Source of the DNA: Pectobacterium aquaticum
Lineage (GTDB): Bacteria > Pseudomonadota > Gammaproteobacteria > Enterobacterales > Enterobacteriaceae
NCBI RefSeq assembly: GCF_003382565.3
Contig: NZ_CP086253.1
Coordinates: 3,906,001 to 3,970,000, forward strand
Reading direction: 5' to 3'
DNA length: 64,000 nucleotides
Positions 32,228 through 41,025 of this stretch are shown here, one piece after another. Below the pieces are notes generated by a model. The model saw only the letters and a list, made by a program, of their open reading frames with translations, did no database searches and was not told the DNA's origin. The first letter of the stretch is position 1; the number at the start of each line of letters is the position of its first letter. A program made the position numbers and the translations under genes.

Positions 32228-32318
32228 TGTGGGAACAGATTTATTGCTAATCGATAATCTGGTAAAGATACGGCTAGTGGTTGGAATTAATTTATAATTT
32301 TTGGCAAGGAGAACGGAT

Positions 32319-32732
32319 ATGGGCATCATCAAAGAATTCAGAGAGTTTGCCATGCGTGGCAACGTTGTTGATTTGGCAGTGGGTGTCATTATTGGTGCAG
32401 CTTTCGGCAAGATCGTTTCTTCTCTGGTATCAGATATTATTATGCCACCGCTTGGGCTTTTGATTGGTGGTGTGGATTTTAAACAATTCAGCCTTATTCT
32501 TCGTGACGCCCAAGGCGAAATTCCCGCTGTTGTCATGAACTATGGCGCTTTCATCCAGAATATTTTCGACTTTATCATCGTCGCTTTCGCAATTTTTATA
32601 GCTATCAAGCTTATGAATAAAATGCGACGTAAACAGGAAGATATACCAGCCGCACCGCCAAAGCCTAGCACAGAAGAGAAACTATTAGCTGAAATTCGCG
32701 ATTTACTTAAAGAACAACAGCCCAAACAGTAA
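32319..32732 (+). CDS. mscL: Large-conductance mechanosensitive channel MscL
   Basis: An inner-membrane pentameric channel that opens near lytic tension to release solutes on osmotic downshock. The ATG at 32319 after AAGGAGAACGGAT gives 137 residues, near the E. coli length. N-terminal amphipathic helix GIIKEFREFAMRGN, TM1 VVDLAVGVIIGAAFGKIVSS with the gate, periplasmic loop, TM2 FIIVAFAIFIAIKLMNKM and the charged C-terminal bundle helix are all recognisable. Confidence 0.97.
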   Translation: MGIIKEFREFAMRGNVVDLAVGVIIGAAFGKIVSSLVSDIIMPPLGLLIGGVDFKQFSLILRDAQGEIPAVVMNYGAFIQNIFDFIIVAFAIFIAIKLMNKMRRKQEDIPAAPPKPSTEEKLLAEIRDLLKEQQPKQ

Positions 32733-32762
32733 AAATTGAGTTTCTATTTAACCTCTGCTTCA

Positions 32763-32975
32763 TTACGCAAAAAGTAGAAAGGCCAGAGGTAAATAATCAT
32801 TTGATTGCTTACCACTGGCCTCCCAACTACCTTTCTTAATATGCTTGTCTTTTCTACGATAACTTCCTTTCCCTTTTTCATTCACTTCAATTCGTTGGCG
32901 AAACAGCGGGTCATGTAGCAATGCCTCAATGGCGTTATCCTGTATTTTCCCGCGTTTATGACGGTATGTGGTCAT
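32763..32975 (-). CDS. arfA: Alternative ribosome-rescue factor ArfA
   Basis: ArfA recruits RF2 to ribosomes stalled on nonstop mRNA when trans-translation fails. IQDNAIEALLHDPLFRQR and KGKGSYRRKDKHIKKGSWEASGK match E. coli ArfA. The second of two adjacent ATGs (32975) is chosen because GGAG is five bases upstream; the first (32978) leaves two bases. The frame is 70 residues, but codons after about residue 50 lie in and beyond a strong hairpin (32781-32820). As in E. coli, the working product is expected to be a C-terminally shortened protein made from nonstop mRNA. Convergent with mscL. Confidence 0.93.
   Translation of the reverse strand: MTTYRHKRGKIQDNAIEALLHDPLFRQRIEVNEKGKGSYRRKDKHIKKGSWEASGKQSNDYLPLAFLLFA
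32781..32820 (-). terminator. In-gene hairpin/terminator of arfA
   Basis: A 40-base hairpin with 19-base arms and a 2-base apex: outer stem GGCCAG/CTGGCC, A-A mismatch, GGTAA/TTACC, a short mismatch, then AATCA/TGATT. On the minus strand it is followed by TTTCTACTTTTTG and lies before the arfA stop codon. E. coli arfA is cut by RNase III or terminated at an equivalent hairpin, giving mRNA without a stop codon that tmRNA normally clears. The structure is seen; the function here is by homology. Confidence 0.85.
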
Positions 32976-32978
32976 CAT

Positions 32979-33182
32979 TACTCCTAAGGAACTCGGGTTA
33001 GTATGTGCGTCAATAAAACGTGTAGAGTATATAGTCGAAATGGGTAGATGAGAACAGGTGGGGTGTATTTTTCAGTTCACTCAGACACAGATAGTTGCTT
33101 ACCATGTATATTTATGCGCAAGCATGACTTATTTCAGATATAAAAAAACCGGGTTTCCCCGGCTTTTTTACGCTCTTACAGA
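32979..33182. other. arfA-rplQ intergenic region
   Basis: Contains the arfA 5' region and the alpha operon terminator, but no gene. In E. coli the zinc-responsive regulator zntR and yhdN occupy this place; neither is present here. Confidence 0.7.
33143..33168 (-). terminator. Alpha operon terminator after rplQ
   Basis: On the minus strand, a GC stem CCGGG/CCCGG with loop GAAA flanked by A-run and T-run (about 33142-33169). A textbook intrinsic terminator 13 bases after rplQ. Confidence 0.88.
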
Positions 33183-33575
33183 TTACTCTGCAGTAGCCAC
33201 TTCTTCTGTCTGCGAAACTGAACGATCAACGAGCTCGATGTATGCCATCGGCGCATTGTCACCAGCACGGAAACCACACTTCAGAATACGAGTGTAACCA
33301 CCGGCACGGCTCGCGAAACGCGGGCCCAGTTCATTAAACAGTTTTGCCACGATCTCATTATCACGAGTACGGGCGAATGCCAGACGACGATTAGCAACGC
33401 TGTCGGTCTTGGCAAGAGTAATCAGCGGTTCAACAACGCGACGCAGCTCTTTCGCTTTCGGCAGGGTCGTCTTGATGATTTCATGACGAACCAAAGAACT
33501 AGCCATGTTACGGAACATAGCCTGGCGATGGCTGCTGTTACGGTTCAGTTGACGACCACTCTTACGATGGCGCAT
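33183..33575 (-). CDS. rplQ: 50S ribosomal protein L17
   Basis: Large-subunit protein near the exit-tunnel side, 130 residues. MRHRKSGRQLNRNSSHRQAMFRNM and the segment RRLAFARTRDNEIVAKLF match the family; the C-terminal tail (SVSQTEEVATAE) is variable. It is the last gene of the alpha operon, 40 bases after rpoA. Confidence 0.97.
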   Translation of the reverse strand: MRHRKSGRQLNRNSSHRQAMFRNMASSLVRHEIIKTTLPKAKELRRVVEPLITLAKTDSVANRRLAFARTRDNEIVAKLFNELGPRFASRAGGYTRILKCGFRAGDNAPMAYIELVDRSVSQTEEVATAE

Positions 33576-33615
33576 GACCTTATCCTTCTCAGTAAAACCT
33601 TAACCTGTGATCTGG

Positions 33616-34605
33616 TTACTCATCAGCAATGCTTGCCGGTGGCCAGTTTTCCAAGCGCATGCCCAGAGACAAACCACGGGAAGCCAGTACATCTTTAATC
33701 TCAGTAAGAGATTTTTTACCCAGGTTCGGCGTTTTAAGCAGCTCAACCTCGGTACGCTGTACCAGATCACCGATGTAGTGGATAGCTTCTGCCTTAAGGC
33801 AGTTAGCAGAGCGGACAGTCAATTCCAGATCGTCAACAGGGCGCAGCAAAATCGGATCGAATTCTGGTTTCTCTTCTTTCACTTCTGGCTGACGAACATC
33901 ACGTAAGTCAACAAAAGCTTCAAGTTGTTCAGCCAGAATGGTAGCCGCACGGCGGATCGCCTCTTCAGGATCGATCGTGCCATTGGTTTCCATTTCGATG
34001 ACTAGCTTGTCCAGATCAGTACGCTGTTCAACACGAGCTGCTTCAACATTGTAGGCAATACGTTCTACAGGGCTGTAGCAAGCATCAACTAACAGACGAC
34101 CGATCGGGCGCTCATCTTCTTCCGTATGAATACGGGCAGATGCCGGCACATAACCACGACCACGTTGAACTTTGATACGCATGCTAATAGATGCGTTTTC
34201 ATCAGTCAGGTTGCAAATTAAGTGCTGCGGCTTGACGATTTCGACATCACCATCATGGATAATGTCGGCTGCAGTCACAGGGCCAATGCCAGATTTATTC
34301 AGGGTAAGAATAACTTCATCTTTGCCTTGAACTCTCACCGCCAGCCCTTTCAGGTTGAGCAGGATTTCCAGGATATCTTCCTGTACGCCTTCTTTGGTGC
34401 TGTACTCATGCAGTACACCATCAATCTCAACCTCGGTCACCGCGCAACCTGGCATGGATGAAAGCAGAATACGGCGCAGTGCGTTGCCAAGAGTATGGCC
34501 GAAGCCCCGCTCTAATGGCTCAAGGGTCACCTTGGCGTGCGTCGAACTCACTTGCTCGATATCAACCAGGCGCGGTTTTAGAAACTCTGTCACAGAACCC
34601 TGCAT
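33616..34605 (-). CDS. rpoA: RNA polymerase alpha subunit
   Basis: Alpha dimer assembles the polymerase core; the C-terminal domain binds UP elements and activators. It has 329 residues, the E. coli length. The N-terminal domain (residues 1-235, with [19 protein letters not shown]) is joined by a flexible linker ([12 protein letters not shown]) to the C-terminal domain containing [23 protein letters not shown]. It lies between rpsD and rplQ. Confidence 0.98.
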
Positions 34606-34630
34606 TGTGTCCTCTCTTTGGTACTAAGCT

Positions 34631-35251
34631 TTACTTGGAGTAAAGCTCGACGATCAGGTGTTCATTAATGTCCGCAGACAGATCGGTACGTTCAGGAATA
34701 CGTTTGAACACACCTTCCATCTTGGCAGCATCAACTTCCAGCCAAGTTGGCTTTTCACGCTGTTCAGCCAGCTCCAGAGCGGCTTTCACGCGAGATTGCT
34801 TTTTCGCTTTCTCACGGATGCTGACTACGTCATTCGGGGATACCTGATAAGAAGCGATGCTAACAACGCGACCGTTTACCATGATAGCTTTGTGGCTTAC
34901 CATCTGACGTGCTTCAGCACGAGTGGCACCAAAACCCATACGATAAACAACGTTATCCAGACGACCTTCCAGCAGTTGCAGCAGGTTTGCACCTGTGTTG
35001 CCTTTAAGACGTGCAGCTTCTTTATAATAGTTACGGAACTGACGCTCCAGAACACCGTAGATACGGCGAACTTTTTGCTTTTCACGCAACTGTACACCAT
35101 AGTCAGACAGACGCGGTTTACGCGCACCGTGCTGGCCAGGAGCTTGTTCAATTTTACACTTGGAATCGATCGCACGAACACCAGACTTCAGAAACAGGTC
35201 GGTGCCTTCACGACGGCTCAGCTTGAGCTTAGGACCCAAATATCTTGCCAT
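34631..35251 (-). CDS. rpsD: 30S ribosomal protein S4
   Basis: Primary 16S-binding protein and translational repressor of the alpha operon through the rpsM leader. It has 206 residues, with the S4 RNA-binding domain (LEGRLDNVVYRMGFGATRAEARQMVSHKAIMVNG) at about 93-126. Confidence 0.98.
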   Translation of the reverse strand: MARYLGPKLKLSRREGTDLFLKSGVRAIDSKCKIEQAPGQHGARKPRLSDYGVQLREKQKVRRIYGVLERQFRNYYKEAARLKGNTGANLLQLLEGRLDNVVYRMGFGATRAEARQMVSHKAIMVNGRVVSIASYQVSPNDVVSIREKAKKQSRVKAALELAEQREKPTWLEVDAAKMEGVFKRIPERTDLSADINEHLIVELYSK

Positions 35252-35281
35252 TTTCTTTCTCCAACAATCCTAAAAGCGGCG

Positions 35282-35671
35282 TTATACGCGGCGCTTTTTC
35301 GGCGGACGACAACCGTTATGAGGGATCGGAGTCACATCAGTAATATTAGTGATGCGGAAACCAGCCGCGTTCAACGCGCGGATAGTAGACTCACGGCCCG
35401 GACCAGGTCCTTTAACCATAACTTCCAGGTTCTTAATACCGTACTCTTTCACGGCCTCTGCGCAACGTTCTGCAGCTACCTGAGCAGCGAACGGCGTAGA
35501 TTTACGAGAACCACGGAAGCCGGAACCACCGGCAGTTGCCCAACCCAGCGCATTACCCTGACGATCAGTAATGGTTACGATGGTGTTGTTGAAAGAAGCA
35601 TGGATATGAGCCACACCGTCAGAGACTTGCTTTCTGACACGCTTACGTGCACGAATAGGTGCCTTTGCCAT
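35282..35671 (-). CDS. rpsK: 30S ribosomal protein S11
   Basis: Platform protein near the E site, 129 residues. [40 protein letters not shown] and the C-terminal [11 protein letters not shown] are diagnostic. It is between rpsM and rpsD. Confidence 0.98.
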
Positions 35672-35687
35672 TATTCAATCACCCCGA

Positions 35688-36044
35688 TTATTTCTTGATC
35701 GGTTTGCGCGGACCCTTACGGGTACGGGCGTTAGTCTTGGTACGCTGACCGCGAACCGGCAGACCACGACGATGACGCAAACCACGATAAGTACCAAGGT
35801 CCATAAGACGCTTGATGCTCAGGGTAACTTCACGACGCAGATCACCTTCTACAACAAACTTGGCAACTTCGTCACGCAGCTTATCGATTTGCTCTTCAGA
35901 CAGCTCACTGATCTTAACATCTTCGGCAATCCCTGTTGCAGCACAAATAGCCTGCGACCGAGTCTTACCGATACCGAAAATCGACGTTAACGCAATAACG
36001 GTATGTTTATGATCAGGAATGTTAATGCCTGCTATACGGGCCAC
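35688..36044 (-). CDS. rpsM: 30S ribosomal protein S13
   Basis: Head protein that contacts tRNA and the B1 bridges, 118 residues. It starts with GTG at 36044 (VARIAGINIPDHKH) with GGAG seven bases upstream, inside the alpha operon pseudoknot where S4 represses. The C-terminal basic tail GQRTKTNARTRKGPRKPIKK is complete. Confidence 0.98.
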   Translation of the reverse strand: MARIAGINIPDHKHTVIALTSIFGIGKTRSQAICAATGIAEDVKISELSEEQIDKLRDEVAKFVVEGDLRREVTLSIKRLMDLGTYRGLRHRRGLPVRGQRTKTNARTRKGPRKPIKK

Positions 36045-36130
36045 TATGCACTCCTACAATTTTATACAGCAACACCATTCTGAAAAGCCCGTTTTCAGGA
36101 TACTCAAATAATGTTGCAGCTACATACAAA
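36040..36130 (-). promoter_or_regulatory. Alpha operon leader (S4-binding pseudoknot, Alpha_RBS)
   Basis: The minus strand contains TTTGAGTATCCTGAAAACGGG followed by CTTTTCAG and TAGGAGTGCATAGTG, essentially the E. coli alpha operon regulatory site. The CTGAAAA/TTTTCAG stem and the sequence around the rpsM GTG start form the pseudoknot that S4 traps. Bounds are approximate. Confidence 0.82.
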
Positions 36131-36136
36131 AGATTG

Positions 36137-36155
36137 GCTGGCTAATCTAGCCAGC
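36137..36155 (-). terminator. Hairpin between rpmJ and the alpha leader
   Basis: A perfect 8-bp stem GCTGGCTA/TAGCCAGC with a 3-base loop; on the minus strand it is followed by CAATCTTTTG. Probably a weak or partial terminator separating spc from alpha transcription. Confidence 0.55.
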
Positions 36156-36190
36156 TCAATCCAACTTTGCAAGAAAAATATGCGAGATAA

Positions 36191-36307
36191 TCAGCCTTGA
36201 CGCTGTTTATGCTTCGGCTCGGCACTGCAGATCACACGAACGACACCGTTACGCTTAACAATCTTACAGTTACGACATAATTTCTTGACGGAAGCACGAA
36301 CTTTCAT
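36191..36307 (-). CDS. rpmJ: 50S ribosomal protein L36
   Basis: A 38-residue protein, [20 protein letters not shown]..., with the zinc-ribbon residues Cys11, Cys14, Cys27 and His32 ([13 protein letters not shown]). This is therefore the zinc-containing C+ form. It is the last gene of the spc operon, 33 bases after secY, as in E. coli. Confidence 0.97.
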
Positions 36308-36340
36308 TTTTACTCTCCGTAACTTCTCAAGCTCGCCTAA

Positions 36341-37672
36341 TTAACGGTTATAGCCTTTCAGGTTTGCTTTCTTCAATGCAGACTCATATTGACTCGACAT
36401 CATCAGAGTTTGCACTTGAGCCATAAAGTCCATGATGACGACAACAACGATCAATAAAGATGTACCCCCGAAATAGAAAGGTACTTTCATTGCGTCACGC
36501 ATAAACTCCGGGATCAGGCAGATAAAAGTAATATACATCGCACCAATCAGAGTCAGGCGAGTCATCACTTTATCGATATATTTCGCCGTTTGCTCTCCCG
36601 GACGAATTCCTGGCACGAATGCACCGGACTTCTTCAGGTTATCTGCTGTTTCGCGTGGGTTGAAAACCAACGCAGTGTAGAAGAAACAGAAGAAGATGAT
36701 TGCAGACGCATAGAGTAACACATAAAGCGGTTGTCCGGGCTGCAAATACAGCGAAATAGTTGTCAGCCAGTTCCAACCGGTACCGCCCCCAAACCAAGAT
36801 GCAATCGTGGCTGGGAACAGAATAATACTGGAGGCGAAGATTGCAGGGATAACCCCAGCCATGTTCACCTTCAGCGGTAAATGCGTACTCTGTGCTGCAT
36901 AAACACGACGACCCTGTTGACGTTTTGCATAGTTAACGACGATACGACGTTGACCACGCTCAACGAAAACAACGAAGAAGGTTACTGCAAACACTAAAAC
37001 TGCAACCAACAGCAACAGGAGGAAGTGCAGGTCGCCTTGCCGAGCTTGCTCGATGGTATGGCCAATGGCCGGCGGTAGTCCCGCAACAATACCAGCGAAG
37101 ATTATGATCGAGATACCGTTACCGATACCACGTTCCGTAATCTGTTCTCCCAGCCACATCAGGAACATTGTCCCAGTAACCAGGCTCACAACAGCGGTAA
37201 AATAGAAAGCAAAACCAGGGTTTATCACCAAGTCTTGCATTCCAGGCATATTAGGCAAACCGGTAGCAATACCGATCGACTGGAATATAGCCAATACCAA
37301 GGTACCGTAACGAGTATACTGGCTTATCTTACGACGGCCAGCCTCCCCTTCTTTCTTTATTTCTGCCAACGCGGGATGAACCACCGTCAGCAACTGGATA
37401 ATAATTGACGCCGAAATATACGGCATAATACCCAATGCAAAGATAGAAGCACGGCTGAGAGCACCACCAGAGAACATGTTAAACATTTCAATGATGGTGC
37501 CTCGCTGCTGTTCAAGCAATTTGGCAAGCACAGTGGCATCAATACCAGGAATTGGAATAAAAGAGCCAATACGGAAAACAATTAGCGCACCGATAACAAA
37601 CAAAAGTCTGCGCTTCAGTTCACCAACTCCGCCTTTAGCACTTTGAAAATCTAATCCTGGTTGCTTAGCCAT
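36341..37672 (-). CDS. secY: Protein translocase subunit SecY
   Basis: Channel subunit of the SecYEG translocon in the inner membrane, 443 residues, equal to E. coli. Ten membrane segments are expected; visible landmarks are the plug/TM2 region FNMFSGGALSRASIFALGIMPYISASIIIQLL and the cytoplasmic loop NPRETADNLKKSGAFVPGIRPGEQT. It follows rplO in the spc operon after 7 bases. Confidence 0.98.
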   Translation of the reverse strand: MAKQPGLDFQSAKGGVGELKRRLLFVIGALIVFRIGSFIPIPGIDATVLAKLLEQQRGTIIEMFNMFSGGALSRASIFALGIMPYISASIIIQLLTVVHPALAEIKKEGEAGRRKISQYTRYGTLVLAIFQSIGIATGLPNMPGMQDLVINPGFAFYFTAVVSLVTGTMFLMWLGEQITERGIGNGISIIIFAGIVAGLPPAIGHTIEQARQGDLHFLLLLLVAVLVFAVTFFVVFVERGQRRIVVNYAKRQQGRRVYAAQSTHLPLKVNMAGVIPAIFASSIILFPATIASWFGGGTGWNWLTTISLYLQPGQPLYVLLYASAIIFFCFFYTALVFNPRETADNLKKSGAFVPGIRPGEQTAKYIDKVMTRLTLIGAMYITFICLIPEFMRDAMKVPFYFGGTSLLIVVVVIMDFMAQVQTLMMSSQYESALKKANLKGYNR

Positions 37673-37679
37673 CTGCTAC

Positions 37680-38114
37680 TTATTCCTCAATTTTACCGCC
37701 AGCAGTTTCGATAGCAGCACGAGCACCTTTAGTGACACGCAGACCACGAATCGTTACCGGACGAGCAACTTCACCAGACAGAATCACTTTCGCGAACTCA
37801 ATCTGAATGCCAATAACATTAGCGGCTTTCAGCGTATTCAGGTCAACCACGTCGCCTTCTACTTTAGCTAAATCAGACAGACGAACTTCTGCCGTGATCA
37901 TCGCTTTGCGAGAAGTAAAACCGAATTTCGGGAGACGACGATACAAAGGCATCTGACCACCTTCAAAACCACGACGTACGCCACCGCCAGAACGAGAGTT
38001 CTGACCTTTGTGACCACGGCCACTGGTTTTGCCCAGGCCAGAACCGATACCACGACCTAAACGCTTTGGTGCGTGTTTAGCACCTTCGGCCGGAGACAGA
38101 GTATTTAAACGCAT
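37680..38114 (-). CDS. rplO: 50S ribosomal protein L15
   Basis: Late-assembly large-subunit protein of 144 residues. The glycine-rich, basic N-terminal extension (RLGRGIGSGLGKTSGRGHKGQ) enters the rRNA core. It is 3 bases after rpmD. Confidence 0.98.
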   Translation of the reverse strand: MRLNTLSPAEGAKHAPKRLGRGIGSGLGKTSGRGHKGQNSRSGGGVRRGFEGGQMPLYRRLPKFGFTSRKAMITAEVRLSDLAKVEGDVVDLNTLKAANVIGIQIEFAKVILSGEVARPVTIRGLRVTKGARAAIETAGGKIEE

Positions 38115-38117
38115 CTG

Positions 38118-38297
38118 TTACTCCTCTACTTTAACCATGTAGGAAACCGCGTTGACCATACCGCGAACCGCAGGAGTATCCTCACGTTCAACTGTATGAC
38201 CAATACGACGCAGACCCAGGCCAAGCAGTGTCGCCTTATGTTTCGGCAGACGACCGATTGCACTACGGGTTTGAGTAATTTTAATAGTCTTTGCCAC
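38118..38297 (-). CDS. rpmD: 50S ribosomal protein L30
   Basis: A 59-residue protein, AKTIKITQTRSAIGRLPKHKATLLGLGLRRIGHTVERED. The start is taken as GTG at 38297, which gives the E. coli N-terminus and a better spaced upstream GGGG; an in-frame ATG two codons earlier (38303) overlaps the rpsE stop. Confidence 0.95.
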   Translation of the reverse strand: MAKTIKITQTRSAIGRLPKHKATLLGLGLRRIGHTVEREDTPAVRGMVNAVSYMVKVEE

Positions 38298-38302
38298 GGT
38301 CA

Positions 38303-38803
38303 TTACCCCAGAATTTCTTCAACGGATTTACCACGCTTGGCAGCGACCATTTCTGGGGACTTCATATTGGCCAAGCCATCAATCGTTGCACGAACCACGT
38401 TAATCGGGTTAGTGGAACCATAGGCTTTAGCCAATACGTTGTGAACCCCTGCAACTTCCAAAACGGCGCGCATTGCACCACCGGCAATAATACCGGTACC
38501 TTCGGAAGCTGGCTGCATGAACACACGAGAACCCGTGTGAGCACCTTTAACTGGGTGCTGCAGGGTGCCGTTGTTCAGCGCGACATTCATCATATTGCGA
38601 CGGGCTTTTTCCATCGCTTTCTGGATCGCTGCCGGAACTTCGCGAGCTTTACCGTAACCAAAACCAACGCGGCCGTTGCCATCACCCACTACAGTCAGTG
38701 CGGTGAAGCTGAAAATACGACCACCTTTAACGGTTTTAGATACGCGATTTACCGCGATCAGCTTTTCCTGCAGTTCGCCAGCTTGTTTCTCGATGTGAGC
38801 CAT
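38303..38803 (-). CDS. rpsE: 30S ribosomal protein S5
   Basis: Accuracy-related small-subunit protein of 166 residues, with the N-terminal double-stranded RNA-binding domain (VNRVSKTVKGGRIFSFTALTVVGDGNGRVGFGYGKAREVP) and C-terminal S5 fold. VKGGR, where spectinomycin-resistance changes occur, is wild type in appearance. Confidence 0.98.
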   Translation of the reverse strand: MAHIEKQAGELQEKLIAVNRVSKTVKGGRIFSFTALTVVGDGNGRVGFGYGKAREVPAAIQKAMEKARRNMMNVALNNGTLQHPVKGAHTGSRVFMQPASEGTGIIAGGAMRAVLEVAGVHNVLAKAYGSTNPINVVRATIDGLANMKSPEMVAAKRGKSVEEILG

Positions 38804-38817
38804 CTTACACCTCTACC

Positions 38818-39171
38818 TTAGAACTGAAGGCCAGCTTCACGGGCAGCATCTGCCAGTGCTTGGACTCGACCATGATATTGGAAACCGGAACGGTCGAAAG
38901 AGACATCTTTGATGCCTTTTTCTAACGCGCGTTCTGCAATAGCTTTACCTATTGCGATAGCTGCGTCTTTATTACCGGTAGACTTCAGTTGTTCAGCGAT
39001 AGCTTTTTCTACAGTAGAAGCGGCTACCAGGACTTCAGAACCGTTCGGTGCAATGACCTGCGCATAAATATGGCGTGGTGTACGATGTACCACCAGACGC
39101 GTCGCACCCAGTTCCTGGAGCTTGCGGCGTGCGCGGGTCGCACGACGGATACGAGCTGCTTTCTTATCCAT
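38818..39171 (-). CDS. rplR: 50S ribosomal protein L18
   Basis: Binds 5S rRNA with L5 and forms part of the central protuberance. It has 117 residues; LVVHRTPRHIYAQVIAPNGSEVL and FDRSGFQYHGRVQALADAAREAGL are characteristic. It lies between rplF and rpsE. Confidence 0.98.
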   Translation of the reverse strand: MDKKAARIRRATRARRKLQELGATRLVVHRTPRHIYAQVIAPNGSEVLVAASTVEKAIAEQLKSTGNKDAAIAIGKAIAERALEKGIKDVSFDRSGFQYHGRVQALADAAREAGLQF

Positions 39172-39180
39172 AGTGTTACC

Positions 39181-39714
39181 TTACTTCTTCTTAGCCTCTT
39201 TGGTACGCACGACTTCGTCGGCGTAACGGACACCCTTGCCTTTATAAGGCTCAGGACGACGGTAGGCGCGTAATTCCGCAGCAACCTGACCAATAACCTG
39301 CTTATCAGCACCTTTCAGTACGATTTCAGTTTGGCTTGGGCATTCTGCAGTAATACCTGCCGGCAGTGCATGCTCTACTGGGTGAGAAAACCCAAGAGAC
39401 AGGTTAACCACATTGCCTTTAACAGCAGCACGGTAACCAACACCAACCAGTTGCAGCTTCTTAGTGAAGCCTTCGGTAACACCGATAACCATTGCGTTCA
39501 ACAGAGCGCGAGTGGTACCCGCTTGGGCCCATCCGTCAACGAAACCTTCGCGCGGAGCGAAAGTCAGAGCGTTGTCAGCTTGTTTCACTTCAACAGCATC
39601 GTGGATCTTACGACTCAGCTCGCCGTTTTTACCCTTAATCGAAACATCCTGACCGTTGAGTTTTACCTCTACGCCGGCAGGAATGACGACGGGTGCTTTT
39701 GCAACACGAGACAT
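39181..39714 (-). CDS. rplF: 50S ribosomal protein L6
   Basis: Near the factor-binding site; 177 residues made of two similar alpha-beta domains. The C-terminal signature PEPYKGKGVRYADE is present. Confidence 0.98.
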   Translation of the reverse strand: MSRVAKAPVVIPAGVEVKLNGQDVSIKGKNGELSRKIHDAVEVKQADNALTFAPREGFVDGWAQAGTTRALLNAMVIGVTEGFTKKLQLVGVGYRAAVKGNVVNLSLGFSHPVEHALPAGITAECPSQTEIVLKGADKQVIGQVAAELRAYRRPEPYKGKGVRYADEVVRTKEAKKK

Positions 39715-39726
39715 TTTTCCTCCCGA

Positions 39727-40119
39727 TTAAGCTACGTAGCAGATAATCTCGCCACCAAGACCAGCCTGGCGAGCTGCACGATCAGTCATAACACCTTTAG
39801 AGGTAGAAACAACAGCGATACCCAAACCGGCCATAACTTTTGGCAGCTCATCTTTTCTTTTATAGATGCGCAGGCCTGGGCGGCTTACTCGCTGAATGCT
39901 TTCTACGACTGCTTTGCCCTGGAAATATTTAAGTTCTAATTCCAGAACTGGCTTGGTGTCGCCTTCGATTTTGAAATCTTCAATGTAACCTTCTTCCTTC
40001 AGCACGTTGGCAATTGCCACTTTCAGCTTGGAGGAAGGCATGGTGACCGCAACTTTGTTCGCGGCTTGACCGTTACGGATACGGGTCAGCATATCCGCGA
40101 TCGGATCTTGCATGCTCAT
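39727..40119 (-). CDS. rpsH: 30S ribosomal protein S8
   Basis: A 130-residue 16S helix-21-binding protein and, in E. coli, translational repressor of the spc operon acting at the rplE start. MSMQDPIADMLTRIRNGQAANK and the C-terminal STSKGVMTDRAARQAGLGGEIICYV are diagnostic. Confidence 0.98.
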   Translation of the reverse strand: MSMQDPIADMLTRIRNGQAANKVAVTMPSSKLKVAIANVLKEEGYIEDFKIEGDTKPVLELELKYFQGKAVVESIQRVSRPGLRIYKRKDELPKVMAGLGIAVVSTSKGVMTDRAARQAGLGGEIICYVA

Positions 40120-40152
40120 CTGTCTTTACTCCCGTGATTCAATTGGTGACAA

Positions 40153-40458
40153 TTACCAGCTAGCCTTTTTCAGACCCGGAATTTCACCGCGCATAGCGGC
40201 TTCACGGACCTTGATACGGCTCAACCCGAACTTCCGCAGGAAAGCGTGCGGACGACCAGTTTGGCGGCAGCGGTTACGCTGACGAGACGGGCTGGAATCA
40301 CGCGGCAGAGTCTGCAGCTTAAGAACTGCATCCCAACGATCTTCATCGGATGAGTTCACACCAGAGATGATAGCTTTCAATTCCTCGCGTTTAGCGCGGT
40401 ATTTTTCAGCCAGTTTCACACGAACAACTTCGCGTGCTTTCATGGATTGCTTAGCCAT
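40153..40458 (-). CDS. rpsN: 30S ribosomal protein S14
   Basis: A 101-residue protein, [21 protein letters not shown]..., of the long, zinc-free C-minus type. The usual CxxC motifs are replaced ([37 protein letters not shown]). The ATG at 40458 was chosen over a longer frame upstream that overlaps rplE. Confidence 0.97.
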
Positions 40459-40471
40459 TAGTAACCCTACC

Positions 40472-41011
40472 TTACTTGCGGAATGGGAAGTTAAAGGCGG
40501 CCAACAGCGCACGGCCTTCATCATCGGATTTCGCAGTAGTGGTAATGGTAATGTCCAAACCACGAACGCGATCGACTTTATCGTAGTCGATTTCCGGGAA
40601 GATGATCTGCTCACGCACACCCATGCTGTAGTTACCACGACCATCGAATGACTTAGCAGACAAGCCACGGAAGTCACGAATACGCGGTACAGCAATGGAA
40701 ATCAGACGCTCAAGGAACTCCCACATGCGTTCGCCACGCAGAGTTACTTTACAGCCGATCGGATAGCCCTGACGGATTTTGAAGCCTGCAACAGATTTGC
40801 GTGCTTTGGTGATCAACGGTTTTTGACCGGAGATTGCTGCCAGATCAGCTGCTGCGTTATCCAGCAGTTTCTTGTCAGCGATCGCTTCACCAACACCCAT
40901 ATTCAGGGTGATCTTCTCGACCCGAGGGACTTGCATGACAGAATTGTAGCTAAACTCAGTCATGAGTTTTTTAACTACTTCGTCTTTGTAGTAATCATGC
41001 AGTTTCGCCAT
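40472..41011 (-). CDS. rplE: 50S ribosomal protein L5
   Basis: A 179-residue 5S-binding protein that contacts the P-site t[24 protein letters not shown] and [22 protein letters not shown] are characteristic. The region between rplX and rplE, with the rplE start, is where S8 represses in E. coli. Confidence 0.98.
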
Positions 41012-41025
41012 CGTACTACTCCAAA

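Noticed and set aside
34658..35698. 346-codon plus-strand frame opposite rpsD and rpsK
   Set aside because: It spans two well-supported ribosomal genes in antisense and reflects their biased codon use.
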